Assembly (NCBI GenBank): GCA_023484645.1
Contig: JAMCZZ010000017.1
Coordinates: forward strand, 1 to 22,928
Reading direction: 5' to 3'
DNA length: 22,928 nucleotides
DNA from: Patescibacteria group bacterium
GTDB lineage: Bacteria > Patescibacteria > UBA1384 > XYA2-FULL-43-10 > 1-14-0-10-43-13
Shown here: positions 14,082-21,789 of the stretch, in pieces
Layout: every line of letters begins with the position of its first letter
Position numbering within the stretch: position 1 is the stretch's first letter
Translations under genes and position numbers: made by a program
The notes under the pieces: generated by a model
What the model was told of the DNA's origin: nothing
Seen by the model: only the letters and a program-made list of their open reading frames with translations
Databases searched by the model: none

Positions 14082-14695
14082 ATGAAAAAATATATTGATC
14101 TTTCTGTTACTTTAAACGAAAATACTCCTGTTTATCCTGGCGATCCGAAATTTTCTATAAAACCTGCCGGGGTTTTAGAAAAAGATGGATACGAAGACTA
14201 CGTTATAAGTTTTGGAACTCATAATGGGACTCACATAGACGCAGCAAGACACATGGTAAAAAATGGCAAAAGCATAAATGAATATCCAATAGATAAATTT
14301 ACTGGTAATGGAATTTGTATAGATGTCACTAAAAAATTTAACCTAGAAACTATCAAAAATGCAAATATTCAGAAAAACGATATTGTTCTTTTTTACACAG
14401 GAATGTCCGATGTCTATCATAAACCTGACTACTACAATAATCACCCGGCTATTACAGAAGAAATTGCAAATTATTTAATTAGCAAAAAACAAAAATGGTT
14501 GGAGTAGATATGTGCAGTCCAGACCATAAACCTTTTCCAATTCACAGAATTCTTTTAAGAAATGATATCTTAATAATAGAAAACTTAACAAATTTAAAAG
14601 AACTAATTGGTAAAAAATTTAAAGTTTATGCTTTTCCCATAAATCTTCAAATTGAAGCATCCCCTGTTAGAGTGGTTGCGGAAATAAATCAATAA
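14082..14695 (+). pseudogene. cyclase / kynurenine formamidase-like metal hydrolase, split by a frameshift
   Basis: Two overlapping frames together make one full-length cyclase-family (PF04199-type) protein of about 204 residues. The first, 14082-14507, has the metal-site motif THNGTHIDAARHM and the start YIDLSVTLNENTPVYPGDP. The second, 14495-14695, begins inside with MVGVDMCSPDHKPFP and ends ASPVRVVAEINQ, both typical of the family's C-terminal half. The break is at the A6-C-A5 run near 14484-14496: adding one A would restore KKQKMVGVD. It could be a true inactivating mutation, a slip-prone phase site, or a consensus error in a homopolymer. The promoter and both halves are otherwise intact, which favours a recent or artefactual event. 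The enzyme class hydrolyses amides or lactones such as N-formylkynurenine; the substrate here is unknown. Confidence 0.85.
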
Positions 14696-14705
14696 TTTTT
14701 GCATC

Positions 14706-14714
14706 TGATATAAT
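14706..14714 (+). promoter_or_regulatory. extended -10 promoter of the S4-domain gene
   Basis: TGATATAAT, six bases before the ATG at 14721; identical in sequence and distance to the MFS promoter. Confidence 0.6.
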
Positions 14715-14720
14715 CTAGTT

Positions 14721-14897
14721 ATGGAAAATGTTAAAAGAGAACGGTTGGATATAACTTTAGTAAAACGCGGAATTGCCAAAAGTGGGCATAAGGCACGGGA
14801 TTTAATAAAAAGCGGAAAAGTAAAAGTACAAGGAGAAATCTGTAAAAAGCAAGGTCATCTTGTAAAAGAAAATTTTAACATTGAAATAATACCTTAA
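14721..14897 (+). CDS. stand-alone S4 RNA-binding domain protein (TlyA N-terminus-like)
   Basis: A 58-residue protein beginning MENVKRERLDITLVKRGIAK. The body reads as one S4 domain: RLDITLVKRGIAKSGHKARD, LIKSGKVKVQGEICKKQG and the final HLVKENFNIEI. The closest pattern is the N-terminus of TlyA/hemolysin-type rRNA 2'-O-methyltransferases, whose FtsJ domain is absent here; after the TAA no methyltransferase sequence is visible in any frame. It is rich in Lys/Arg, as expected for RNA binding. It is either a genuine minimal S4 protein of the Hsp15/YaaA/YlmH-like ribosome-binding kind, or the surviving head of a decayed tlyA. A clean promoter and intact frame favour a working gene. Confidence 0.8.
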   Translation: MENVKRERLDITLVKRGIAKSGHKARDLIKSGKVKVQGEICKKQGHLVKENFNIEIIP

Positions 14898-14910
14898 TCA
14901 GAATATGTTA

Positions 14911-14921
14911 TATACTAAAAT
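14911..14921 (+). promoter_or_regulatory. -10 region of the 132-aa unknown gene
   Basis: TATACTAAAAT holds two overlapping -10 candidates, TATACT (14911-14916) and TAAAAT (14916-14921). The second ends six bases before the ATG at 14928. Confidence 0.4.
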
Positions 14922-14924
14922 AAT

Positions 14925-15323
14925 ATGATGGAAACTCCAGCTGAACATACTCTACCATATAATAAAGATGCAATTGGAATTGCTTATGATCGAAAATCAG
15001 AAAGAATTGAAGGCATCCAAATTCCATTTAGAACTCTCCCTGATGCTATAAAACTGGCAACCAGATATTGGGTAGAAACACACCCTCAAGATCCAGAATT
15101 ATACAGCCAGATTTATGCACAACTTGATCTATCTCAACCATTCGATAGTACTTCGACACAAGTAACACAAAATATGCGAACACAAGTTACTGAAAATTTA
15201 AGCAGTGATAACATTGAATTTCCATTTGTTCTACATATTGCTGGAAATCACGTGAATTTAAATAAGCAATCTCTTGAATGGTTGCAAGGAAATGGTTTTA
15301 TTAAAGAAGATTCAGTAAAATAA
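14925..15323 (+). CDS. hypothetical protein, 131-132 residues
   Basis: I do not recognise this protein. It starts with two consecutive ATG codons (14925 and 14928); promoter spacing slightly favours the second. It has no signal peptide, membrane segment or Cys, and is acidic and polar. Features are a Pro-flanked segment IQIPFRTLPDAIKLATRYWV (about 31-50), a Ser/Thr/Gln-rich linker STQVTQNMRTQVTENLSS, and a C-terminal strand-helix part FPFVLHIAGNHVNLNKQSLE. The last part looks like a small folded unit. Codon use is like its neighbours. It may belong to a lineage-specific family; no function is proposed. Confidence 0.7.
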   Translation: MMETPAEHTLPYNKDAIGIAYDRKSERIEGIQIPFRTLPDAIKLATRYWVETHPQDPELYSQIYAQLDLSQPFDSTSTQVTQNMRTQVTENLSSDNIEFPFVLHIAGNHVNLNKQSLEWLQGNGFIKEDSVK

Positions 15324-15360
15324 ATTTAAAATTTATAAAACTGTACTATCGATTTAATCT

Positions 15361-15438
15361 ATGAACCAAGGAGTTGATTATATTGGCGTTTCGATTGAAA
15401 TAACGAATTTATTGGATTTTATATATAAATGTATCTAG
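15361..15438 (+). pseudogene. possible 5' stub of a Nudix hydrolase gene
   Basis: A 25-codon frame that starts MNQGVDYIGVSI, closely resembling the start of a Nudix hydrolase type (M..GVDYIGV) common in CPR bacteria, and then runs into the antisense of the deacetylase 3' end and stops. No Nudix box (GX5EX7REUXEE) follows. TACTAT at 15344-15349 could be its -10. The best reading is a deletion that removed the gene body. Evidence is only about 12 residues, so this is tentative. Confidence 0.3.
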
Positions 15439-16149
15439 TGAGTCTCCTCCATTTATTCTAACCCTTGGCATATTCATGGTTGTACCATAAGACTTTCCAA
15501 ACGATGTCCCAAGCCCTCCGATATAACCCGCTTGTGACGCAACGCCCCAAATATAGCTATTCGAATTTCCAAAAGGATAAGAAATAAAATTAACCGGATA
15601 ACCTGTGTGAGATTCCAACATTGCTTTGCTATTTTTTAATTCTGATAATACATCATATGTTTTAGGTAAAAAAGCATGGCTAACAGTGTGCGACTCAAAA
15701 GTTACAAGACCGGAATTTTTCATTTCGTTAATATTATCCCAGGATACATATTGCGGATTTCCGACAAAACCGGTTATTACAAAAGAAACTGCATGCATAT
15801 TATATTTTTTTAAAATGGGGTATGCATTAGTATAAAAATCAATTGTGCCGTCATCGAATGTTAAAACAACTGGTTTGCCCGGAACAGAGCTTTGTCCATT
15901 ATTTAAAGCGGATAATTCATCTAAAGAAATTGTGGTATATCCGTTTTGAGTTAAATAGTTCAATTGCTCATCAAAGTTTTTTAGAGATACGGATAAAACA
16001 TTTCCGTAAGAATCATTAGGGTTATTATAATCACGGATGTAATGGTACATAAGAATAGGAACACCTGTCCCTGCCCGAACGCCTGATGGAATCAGTAAAG
16101 ATAAAACAAACAACAAAATAGATAAGAGCAAGGATTTGCAAAGTTTCAT
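15409..16149 (-). CDS. secreted polysaccharide deacetylase (NodB domain)
   Basis: A 246-residue exported carbohydrate esterase (CE4). Residues 1-26 are a signal peptide with cleavage-like VRA-GT. The start of the fold has PILMYHYIRD. Metal and catalytic motifs are all present: TFDDG with Asp99 and Asp100, the metal-binding pair SHTVSH (His154, His158), and FISYPFG near 188-194. It ends MPRVRINGGDSLDTFIYK, the usual end of this group, so it is complete even though a broken Nudix-like stub overlaps its 3' end on the other strand. The likely role is N- or O-deacetylation of peptidoglycan or surface polysaccharide. Confidence 0.95.
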   Translation of the reverse strand: MKLCKSLLLSILLFVLSLLIPSGVRAGTGVPILMYHYIRDYNNPNDSYGNVLSVSLKNFDEQLNYLTQNGYTTISLDELSALNNGQSSVPGKPVVLTFDDGTIDFYTNAYPILKKYNMHAVSFVITGFVGNPQYVSWDNINEMKNSGLVTFESHTVSHAFLPKTYDVLSELKNSKAMLESHTGYPVNFISYPFGNSNSYIWGVASQAGYIGGLGTSFGKSYGTTMNMPRVRINGGDSLDTFIYKIQ

Positions 16150-16195
16150 TATTTTAATAATTTCCGAGGCAGAGAAAGCTATTTACAGTCCGATC

Positions 16196-16204
16196 ATTAT
16201 ATCA
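16196..16204 (-). promoter_or_regulatory. extended -10 promoter of the deacetylase
   Basis: Minus-strand TGATATAAT (16204-16196), with a leader of about 40 bases before the ATG at 16149. This is one of the few genes here with a normal leader; the leader contains a weak GGAAA ribosome site. Confidence 0.55.
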
Positions 16205-16238
16205 TAAAACAAAGAATATATTAATTATCTTAACAAGT

Positions 16239-16267
16239 TTGTTAGAGAATTTAAAAGGTGGTAAAAT
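16239..16267 (+). promoter_or_regulatory. promoter of nadCAB
   Basis: TTGTTA at 16239-16244, a 17-base spacer, and TAAAAT at 16262-16267 preceded by TGG (extended -10). The leader is about six bases. No NiaR/NadR/NrtR-type palindrome was recognised in 16150-16279. Confidence 0.55.
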
Positions 16268-16279
16268 GTCTCCATTATT

Positions 16280-17128
16280 ATGGTTAAAAAAATAAATAAT
16301 AGACTAATTTCAAAAATTATTCTTAATGCTTTAAAAGAAGATATTGGCCAAGGAGACATAACAACTCTTGTCACAATACCAAAATCAAAAATAATATATG
16401 GAGAATTTTTATCTAAAGAATCCGGTATAGCTTCAGGTCTGGATATAGCTAAAAGAGTATTTGAATTGTTGAATAAAAATATTGAATTTAAAATATTTGT
16501 TAAAAATGGAGATTCAATAAAAAAGGGGCAGATTTTGGCCAGTATTAAAGGTAAAGGGCAGGTAATTCTTGCAGGAGAACGCACCGCTCTCAATTTTTTA
16601 CAGAGAATGAGTGGCATAGCAACAAAAACCCGAAAATATGTTGACACGGTTAATAAAACTAAAGCAATTATTCTAGACACAAGAAAAACAGCCCCCGGAC
16701 TTCGCATTTTTGACAAAATGGCAGTATTGGCAGGAAGCGGACAAAATCATAGATCAGGACTTTTTGACATGTTTTTAATTAAAGACAATCACATTGTCGC
16801 TTCTGGTTCTATAACCAAAGCGTTTGAAAAAATAAAAAAAATTAACAAAAAAATACTGGTGGAAATTGAGGTAAAAAATCTTGACGAGCTTAAAGAAGCT
16901 CTTAATTTAAAACCCAATCTAATCATGCTTGATAACATGAATCTTGCGCAAATAAAAAAAGCGGTAAAATTGGTTAATAAAAAAGTGCCTCTTGAAGCAT
17001 CGGGCGGAGTTAATTCAAAAAATGTTTTGCAAATTGCTAAAACAGGCATTGACTATATTTCTGTTGGCGCACTTACGCACTCTGTAAAAGCGCTTGATAT
17101 TAGTTTGGAAATTAAAGATTATGAATAA
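16280..17128 (+). CDS. nadC: nicotinate-nucleotide pyrophosphorylase (carboxylating)
   Basis: A 282-residue cytosolic enzyme that joins quinolinate and PRPP to give nicotinate mononucleotide, CO2 and PPi. The N-terminal domain has ALKEDIGQGDITT and FLSKESGIASGLD. The barrel domain has ERTALNFLQRMSGIAT, LDTRKTAPGLR, GSGQNHRSGLFDMFLIKDNH, VEIEVKNLDE and a final phosphate loop LEASGGVN...ISVGALTHS. Length and motifs are normal. First gene of nadC-nadA-nadB; it overlaps nadA by eight bases. Confidence 0.97.
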   Translation: MVKKINNRLISKIILNALKEDIGQGDITTLVTIPKSKIIYGEFLSKESGIASGLDIAKRVFELLNKNIEFKIFVKNGDSIKKGQILASIKGKGQVILAGERTALNFLQRMSGIATKTRKYVDTVNKTKAIILDTRKTAPGLRIFDKMAVLAGSGQNHRSGLFDMFLIKDNHIVASGSITKAFEKIKKINKKILVEIEVKNLDELKEALNLKPNLIMLDNMNLAQIKKAVKLVNKKVPLEASGGVNSKNVLQIAKTGIDYISVGALTHSVKALDISLEIKDYE

Positions 17129-18212
17129 AGATTTTAATACTTTTAATAAGTTTTACAATAAGCTGCAAAAATCATTAAGAAAAGTTTTCCCGGAAAGTGT
17201 TATTCCCGATTTTGAGCTTAAATATAAAGCAGGACTTGCTTTTGAAATCAATAGATTAGCTGCGCAAAAAAACGCTCTTATTTTAAAACACAACTATATG
17301 GAGCCTGTGCTTTTTTATGCTGTTAATGGCTTTAAGGGTGACTCCTTAGAGCTTTCCAAAAAAGCCGCTGAAACAAAATCTGATGTAATTATTTTTTGCG
17401 GCGTACATTTTATGGCAGAAACTGCAAAAATTTTAAATCCCAATAAAAAAGTTTTAATCCCGTCTTTAAAGGCCGGATGTTCTCTTGCGAATGGCATTAC
17501 CAAAAATGACGTTTTAAAGTTAAAAAAAAGATTCCCTAATCTACCTGTTATTACTTATGTTAATAGTACGGCAGAAACCAAAGCAGTGTCCGATGTTTGC
17601 TGCACTTCGGGCAATGCTTTAAAAGTTGTTACTTGGGCGCTTAAGGAATTTAATACAAAGTCTATTATTTTTATTCCAGACAAATATATGGCCGAAAATA
17701 TTGCAAAAGATACAGGCATGGATATATATTTCCCAACAAAAGATAAAAATATCGATAACAGAATAGATTACAAAAAAAGGCCGACAATCATTGGCTGGAA
17801 CGCCCGCTGCTATGTGCATGAACAATATACTATTAATCACGTTAAAGAAATAAGGAAAGATTATGAAAATGCGATAATTCTGGCTCATCCGGAATGCAAA
17901 CCCGAAGTTGTCAGTGTTTCTGATTTCTCCGGAAGCACATCGGCAATGGCAAAATATGTTGAAAAGCATGGTAGAAATAAAAAAATCGCGCTTTTAACGG
18001 AATGCTCTATGACAGATAACCTTTTGGCTGCCTTTCCAAAATATTCCGATAATCTTATTCGCATGTGCAACCTTCGCTGCCGCTATATGAACATGATTAC
18101 ACTTGATCAGTTAAGAAATGCTTTACTAAATAATCAATATGAAATTAAGGTTCCGGAAAAGACAAGAAAAAAAGCAGAAGTTAGCGTAAAGAGAATGATT
18201 TCAATTAGTTAA
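17121..18212 (+). CDS. nadA: quinolinate synthase
   Basis: A 363-residue [4Fe-4S] enzyme that condenses iminoaspartate with dihydroxyacetone phosphate to quinolinate. The ATG at 17121 is preferred over the TTG at 17094. Three-fold repeated domain structure is seen, with cluster ligands Cys93 (FCGVHFMAE), Cys161 (CTSGNA) and Cys259 (AHPECKPEV). Other conserved parts are KHNYMEP, GDSLELSKKAAE and DFSGSTSAM. The insert around MDIYFPTKDKNIDNRIDY is slightly longer than in short NadA forms. The cluster implies that the cell can build and protect Fe-S centres. Confidence 0.97.
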   Translation: MNKDFNTFNKFYNKLQKSLRKVFPESVIPDFELKYKAGLAFEINRLAAQKNALILKHNYMEPVLFYAVNGFKGDSLELSKKAAETKSDVIIFCGVHFMAETAKILNPNKKVLIPSLKAGCSLANGITKNDVLKLKKRFPNLPVITYVNSTAETKAVSDVCCTSGNALKVVTWALKEFNTKSIIFIPDKYMAENIAKDTGMDIYFPTKDKNIDNRIDYKKRPTIIGWNARCYVHEQYTINHVKEIRKDYENAIILAHPECKPEVVSVSDFSGSTSAMAKYVEKHGRNKKIALLTECSMTDNLLAAFPKYSDNLIRMCNLRCRYMNMITLDQLRNALLNNQYEIKVPEKTRKKAEVSVKRMISIS

Positions 18213-18213
18213 T

Positions 18214-19779
18214 ATGAATATAAAAATAGATACTGATGTTTTAGTTATCGGATGCGGTATTGCAGGAGGAACAGCCGCTTTAGAATTAGCTGACCTGGGA
18301 ATCAATATTATATTAGTAACACGCACTAAAGAATTATTTGAATCTAATTCGTATTATGCTCAAGGAGGAATTATCTATAAGGGATTAAAAGATTCACCAC
18401 AAAAATTAGTTTCCGATATTCTTAAAGCAGGAGCAGGAATAAGTAACCTGAAAGCAGCAGAAATAGTTGCCAAGGAGGGACCAAGATTTGTAAAAAATAT
18501 TTTAATTGAAAAACTCGGCGTAGATTTCGACTATAAAAATGGCGCTTTAGATAGAACAAAAGAAGGGGGTCATAATACCAGACGAATTATTCATCATACG
18601 GACAACACAGGGTCGGCAATAGAAAAAGCACTTATAAAAGCAGTATTAAATCATCCTAATATTCAAATTTTAAAAGAAACAACTGCTATAGATTTACTAA
18701 CTCCATCGCATCATTCTACAGAAAAACTTTCTATTTACGAACCGCTCTCTTGCATTGGCGCTTATCTTCTTGATCAAAAAACAGGCAAAGTAATGACTTG
18801 TCTTGCCAAAAAAACAATTCTGGCAACAGGTGGCTTGGGTCAGATTTATGAATTTACTTCTAATCCGGAGGGAGCAAGAGGAGACGGTATAGCTATGGCC
18901 CAAAGAGCAGGAGCTAGGATATTAAACCTTGAATATATTCAGTTCCACCCGACAACTTTTTATCATACCGAAGCTCCAAGGTTTTTGATCACCGAATCAG
19001 CCAGAGGAGAAGGAGCAAAGCTGGTAAATTCCAGGGGAGAACCGTTTATGCAAAAGTATAATAAGAAAAAAGACTTGGCAACACGGGATATTATTGCCCG
19101 ATCCATCTATAAAGAAATGCTTTCGTCCAACACCAATAATGTCTATTTGGATTTAAGATCTTATATACCAGAGAAAAAAATAATTGAACGCTTCCCAACT
19201 ATTAGAGAAACACTTCTTAAATATGAAATAGATATTGCAAAAGATCTGGTTCCGGTTGTTCCCGCCGCACATTATTCCTGTGGAGGCATTTATACAAATA
19301 TAGAAACTGCAGAAACAACAATCAAAAATTTATATGCTATAGGTGAAGTGGCTTGCACCGGATTGCATGGGGCCAATCGTCTTGCAAGCACTTCTCTTTT
19401 AGAAGGTCTTGTTTGGGCTGTAAGAGCAACCAAGTCAATAAAGACATCGATTAAAAATACTAAAGTTAATTTTTGGAAAGATGTCAGTCCTTTCCAAACC
19501 AACGAAAGCATTAGCGCAGATCCTTCCTTAATTTCACATGATCTTCAAACAATAAAAAGTATAATGTGGAACTATGTTGGTTTGGAAAGGACTACCTCAA
19601 GACTTGCCCGAGCAAGAATTGAGCTTGGACATATTGAACGTTCAATCGATCAGTTTTATAATAATAGTAAAATTTCAGATAACCTTTTAGGCCTTCGGAA
19701 TATTGCAAGAACTGCTGTTCTGGTTACGGAAGCAGCCTGGGAAAACAAACAAAGTATTGGTTGCCATTACAGAACATAA
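18214..19779 (+). CDS. nadB: L-aspartate oxidase
   Basis: A 521-residue FAD enzyme that oxidises L-aspartate to iminoaspartate for NadA, with O2 or fumarate as acceptor. The N-terminal dinucleotide motif is VIGCGIAGGTAALELADLG. Others are SYYAQGG, HHTDNTGSAIE, LATGGLGQIYEFTSNPEGARG, LEYIQFHPT, ITESARGEGA and HYSCGGIYTN. The C-terminal helical domain has NYVGLERTTSRLARARIEL. This fits NadB better than succinate dehydrogenase flavoprotein, and the nadC-nadA context settles it. The ATG is one base after the nadA stop. The gene ends five bases from the convergent CDF gene, with no terminator hairpin. Confidence 0.96.
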   Translation: MNIKIDTDVLVIGCGIAGGTAALELADLGINIILVTRTKELFESNSYYAQGGIIYKGLKDSPQKLVSDILKAGAGISNLKAAEIVAKEGPRFVKNILIEKLGVDFDYKNGALDRTKEGGHNTRRIIHHTDNTGSAIEKALIKAVLNHPNIQILKETTAIDLLTPSHHSTEKLSIYEPLSCIGAYLLDQKTGKVMTCLAKKTILATGGLGQIYEFTSNPEGARGDGIAMAQRAGARILNLEYIQFHPTTFYHTEAPRFLITESARGEGAKLVNSRGEPFMQKYNKKKDLATRDIIARSIYKEMLSSNTNNVYLDLRSYIPEKKIIERFPTIRETLLKYEIDIAKDLVPVVPAAHYSCGGIYTNIETAETTIKNLYAIGEVACTGLHGANRLASTSLLEGLVWAVRATKSIKTSIKNTKVNFWKDVSPFQTNESISADPSLISHDLQTIKSIMWNYVGLERTTSRLARARIELGHIERSIDQFYNNSKISDNLLGLRNIARTAVLVTEAAWENKQSIGCHYRT

Positions 19780-19784
19780 AAATA

Positions 19785-20684
19785 TTAGGTTTTATCAATT
19801 CCCTCATCATTCCAGGATTTTCTGTCCTCAACCGGTTCCAAATGTGTTGTTACTGTGACGTTAGGAATGGATTTTCTAATATCGCATTCTATTTTCTCCG
19901 CATAATTGTGGCTTTTTTGAACACTCCATTTTCCCGGAAATAAAACGTGGAAAGAAATAAAGCGTCTTGCAGCAGATTGCCTTGTTCTAAGCCCATGAAA
20001 TTTTAATCCCGATTTTTCATAATCATTAAAAATTTTTATAATAATTGCCTGCTCTTCTTTTGAAATAGAGACATCCATAAATCCCATTACCGATCTCTTC
20101 ATAATTTTTATGCCGGTATAAACAATGTTTAATCCAACGAGTATAGCAATAATTGGGTCTAAAGCATTTATTTTTGTTACTGAAACAGCAAAAACTCCTA
20201 CTATTACACCAATAGATGTCCAGACATCTGTAAATAAATGATGCGCGTCTGCTTCTAATGTTATTGAGTGATACTTTTTGCCTGCTTTAAGAAGAGAATA
20301 TGCAACGACAAAATTTATTAAAGACGCAAATGAGGATATAAAAAGCCCAAGAAAAACCTGTTCTATTCCACGCGGATGAAACAAGCGGTCTGTTGCGGTA
20401 TATATGATGCTAACCGCAGCCACAACAATAAGTATCCCTTCAATTATACTCGAAAAATATTCTGCCTTATTATGTCCGTACATATGGTCCTCATCAGGAG
20501 GTTTTGCTGCCCACTTTAACATAAGAAGCGCAAAAGAAGCTGCGACCAAATTAACAATAGATTCCAACGCATCGGACAAAAGCCCTACGGAGCCGGTAAC
20601 GTAGTAAGCAAATGCTTTTAAGCCTATTGTTACTATGGCAGCAGTAATAGAAAGCCACGCAAAACGTGTCAAACCACCATTCAT
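19785..20684 (-). CDS. cation diffusion facilitator (CDF) metal exporter
   Basis: A 299-residue, six-helix H+-coupled exporter of divalent metals with a C-terminal cytosolic ferredoxin-like dimer domain. The ATG at 20684 is chosen over one nine codons upstream because TATAAT lies six bases before it. Helix 2 has GLLSDALESIVN, and the loop has YGHNKAEYFSSIIEG. Helix 5 has ADAHHLFTDVWTS with His149 and Asp153. In helix 2 the two metal positions appear to be Glu41 and Asn45 rather than the Asp/His and Asp of Zn/Cd exporters, so metal choice is uncertain. The C-terminal domain has SFHVLFPGKWSVQKSHNYAE and ends VTTHLEPVED. Confidence 0.94.
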   Translation of the reverse strand: MNGGLTRFAWLSITAAIVTIGLKAFAYYVTGSVGLLSDALESIVNLVAASFALLMLKWAAKPPDEDHMYGHNKAEYFSSIIEGILIVVAAVSIIYTATDRLFHPRGIEQVFLGLFISSFASLINFVVAYSLLKAGKKYHSITLEADAHHLFTDVWTSIGVIVGVFAVSVTKINALDPIIAILVGLNIVYTGIKIMKRSVMGFMDVSISKEEQAIIIKIFNDYEKSGLKFHGLRTRQSAARRFISFHVLFPGKWSVQKSHNYAEKIECDIRKSIPNVTVTTHLEPVEDRKSWNDEGIDKT

Positions 20685-20690
20685 GACTAT

Positions 20691-20696
20691 ATTATA
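20691..20696 (-). promoter_or_regulatory. -10 box of the CDF gene
   Basis: Consensus TATAAT on the minus strand, six bases before the ATG at 20684. It lies in the 37-base gap after the upstream membrane-protein gene, so CDF can be expressed apart from that operon. Confidence 0.5.
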
Positions 20697-20721
20697 GTAT
20701 AAATAAAGCAACCAGGTAAAC

Positions 20722-21168
20722 TTAAAATAAGTAACTTAAAATAAGAAGAATTTCTCCGATGATAACATATTTCAAATGGAAAGCGGGAATAAATCCTACC
20801 CACTGCTTGTGCCACGTAATGTACTTTTTATTAAATTTTTTTATTCCGTAATCTGGATTTAGTAAAATCCAGAAAACATCTTCCATGCATGCTCCGAAAA
20901 AAAACACAGCAAGGATTTTAATTTCAAGCGATAAACTCCATGGAAAACCTATAAAAAAAGGGAAATTAAGAAACACCAGTAAAGTTAGAACTAACCAGGT
21001 ATGATAACCTGTTAAATAATAGTCTCCAATAATTTTAGAAATTAAAATATTCTTTTTCTTCCAGGTCGGTAAATCTCTCGCCCAACCGTTTTTCCCTTCG
21101 ATTTGAATTTCAAGTTTTGCTAAGAAAAAACTGGCAATAAAAGCAAATATTAAAAGCCCAAGCAGCAT
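20722..21168 (-). CDS. conserved four-helix membrane protein, function unknown
   Basis: A 148-residue protein with hydrophobic segments at about 2-17, 57-76, 80-104 and 129-147. Between the first two lies a polar stretch with WARDLPTWKKKN; between the last two is a motif-rich region EDVFWILLNPDYGIKKF followed by ITWHKQWVGF with His and Trp. Similar proteins are met in other bacteria and archaea, but I cannot name a function. The ATG follows the stop of the upstream beta-lactamase-fold gene by two bases, so it is part of a DUF192-hydrolase-membrane protein operon. Confidence 0.75.
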   Translation of the reverse strand: MLLGLLIFAFIASFFLAKLEIQIEGKNGWARDLPTWKKKNILISKIIGDYYLTGYHTWLVLTLLVFLNFPFFIGFPWSLSLEIKILAVFFFGACMEDVFWILLNPDYGIKKFNKKYITWHKQWVGFIPAFHLKYVIIGEILLILSYLF

Positions 21169-21170
21169 AT

Positions 21171-21785
21171 TTATATTGTAGCAAATTTTAAATCTTTTAC
21201 CCTTAATGATTCACCATGACCCGGATGAATAACTGTATCCCCGGGCAATTTCGAAATTTTATCAATTGATTCCCAAAGATCTTTTTCCGAAGAATATTTA
21301 AAATCTGTCCTGCCAACTCCTCCGCCCTCAAAAACTAAATCCCCGCAAAATAAAGCCTTTTCTATTTTTGAATATAAACATATCGAACCGGGCGTATGAC
21401 CCGGCGCACCCATTAGCTTGAATTGAATATCTCCGACTTTTATTATGTCTCCATCCGTTATAAAATCCGGTTTTATAATGAATGGCTCGACCCTCGCCCC
21501 CGTAAAATATGCGGCCGATTTATGAGCATCTTTGAGTAAAAAATCATCTTTTGTATGTATATAAAATGGTATCTTATATGTGAGAGCAATCTCCATCCCG
21601 GCTAAAATATGGTCAAAGTGCCCGTGTGTAGCAATAGCCCAAACAGGACTTAATTCCTTTTTTTGGATAATATCAATAATATATTCCCCATCATCTCCTG
21701 GATCAATAATTCCAACCTCTCCTTTAGATTCAACCAGATAACAATTTGTTTTCAGCTGTCCGACAACAACAGGAATAATATTCAT
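21171..21785 (-). CDS. metallo-beta-lactamase-fold hydrolase (glyoxalase II-like)
   Basis: A 204-residue cytosolic zinc hydrolase. The metal motif THGHFDHILAG gives His54, His56, Asp58 and His59. Further ligands are the His of GAPGHTPGS, the Asp of FCGDLVF and the His of HPGHGE. The start NIIPVVVGQLKTNCYLVES and IIDPGDD are typical of the YcbL / short glyoxalase II group. The C-terminal glutathione-binding domain of classical GloB is absent, so the substrate is probably not a glutathione thioester. Four bases separate it from the DUF192 gene. Confidence 0.93.
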   Translation of the reverse strand: MNIIPVVVGQLKTNCYLVESKGEVGIIDPGDDGEYIIDIIQKKELSPVWAIATHGHFDHILAGMEIALTYKIPFYIHTKDDFLLKDAHKSAAYFTGARVEPFIIKPDFITDGDIIKVGDIQFKLMGAPGHTPGSICLYSKIEKALFCGDLVFEGGGVGRTDFKYSSEKDLWESIDKISKLPGDTVIHPGHGESLRVKDLKFATI

Positions 21786-21789
21786 AATG

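Noticed and set aside
14484..14500. Programmed -1 ribosomal frameshift at AAAAAAC in the cyclase
   Set aside because: The heptamer is in the wrong phase: the zero-frame codons are AAA AAA CAA, so tandem slippage by standard rules does not work. There is also no obvious downstream stimulator, and cyclases are not known to need frameshifting.
16266..16295. Upstream mini-ORF MSPLLWLKK overlapping the nadC start
   Set aside because: Its ATG is part of the TAAAAT -10 region and would precede the predicted transcription start.
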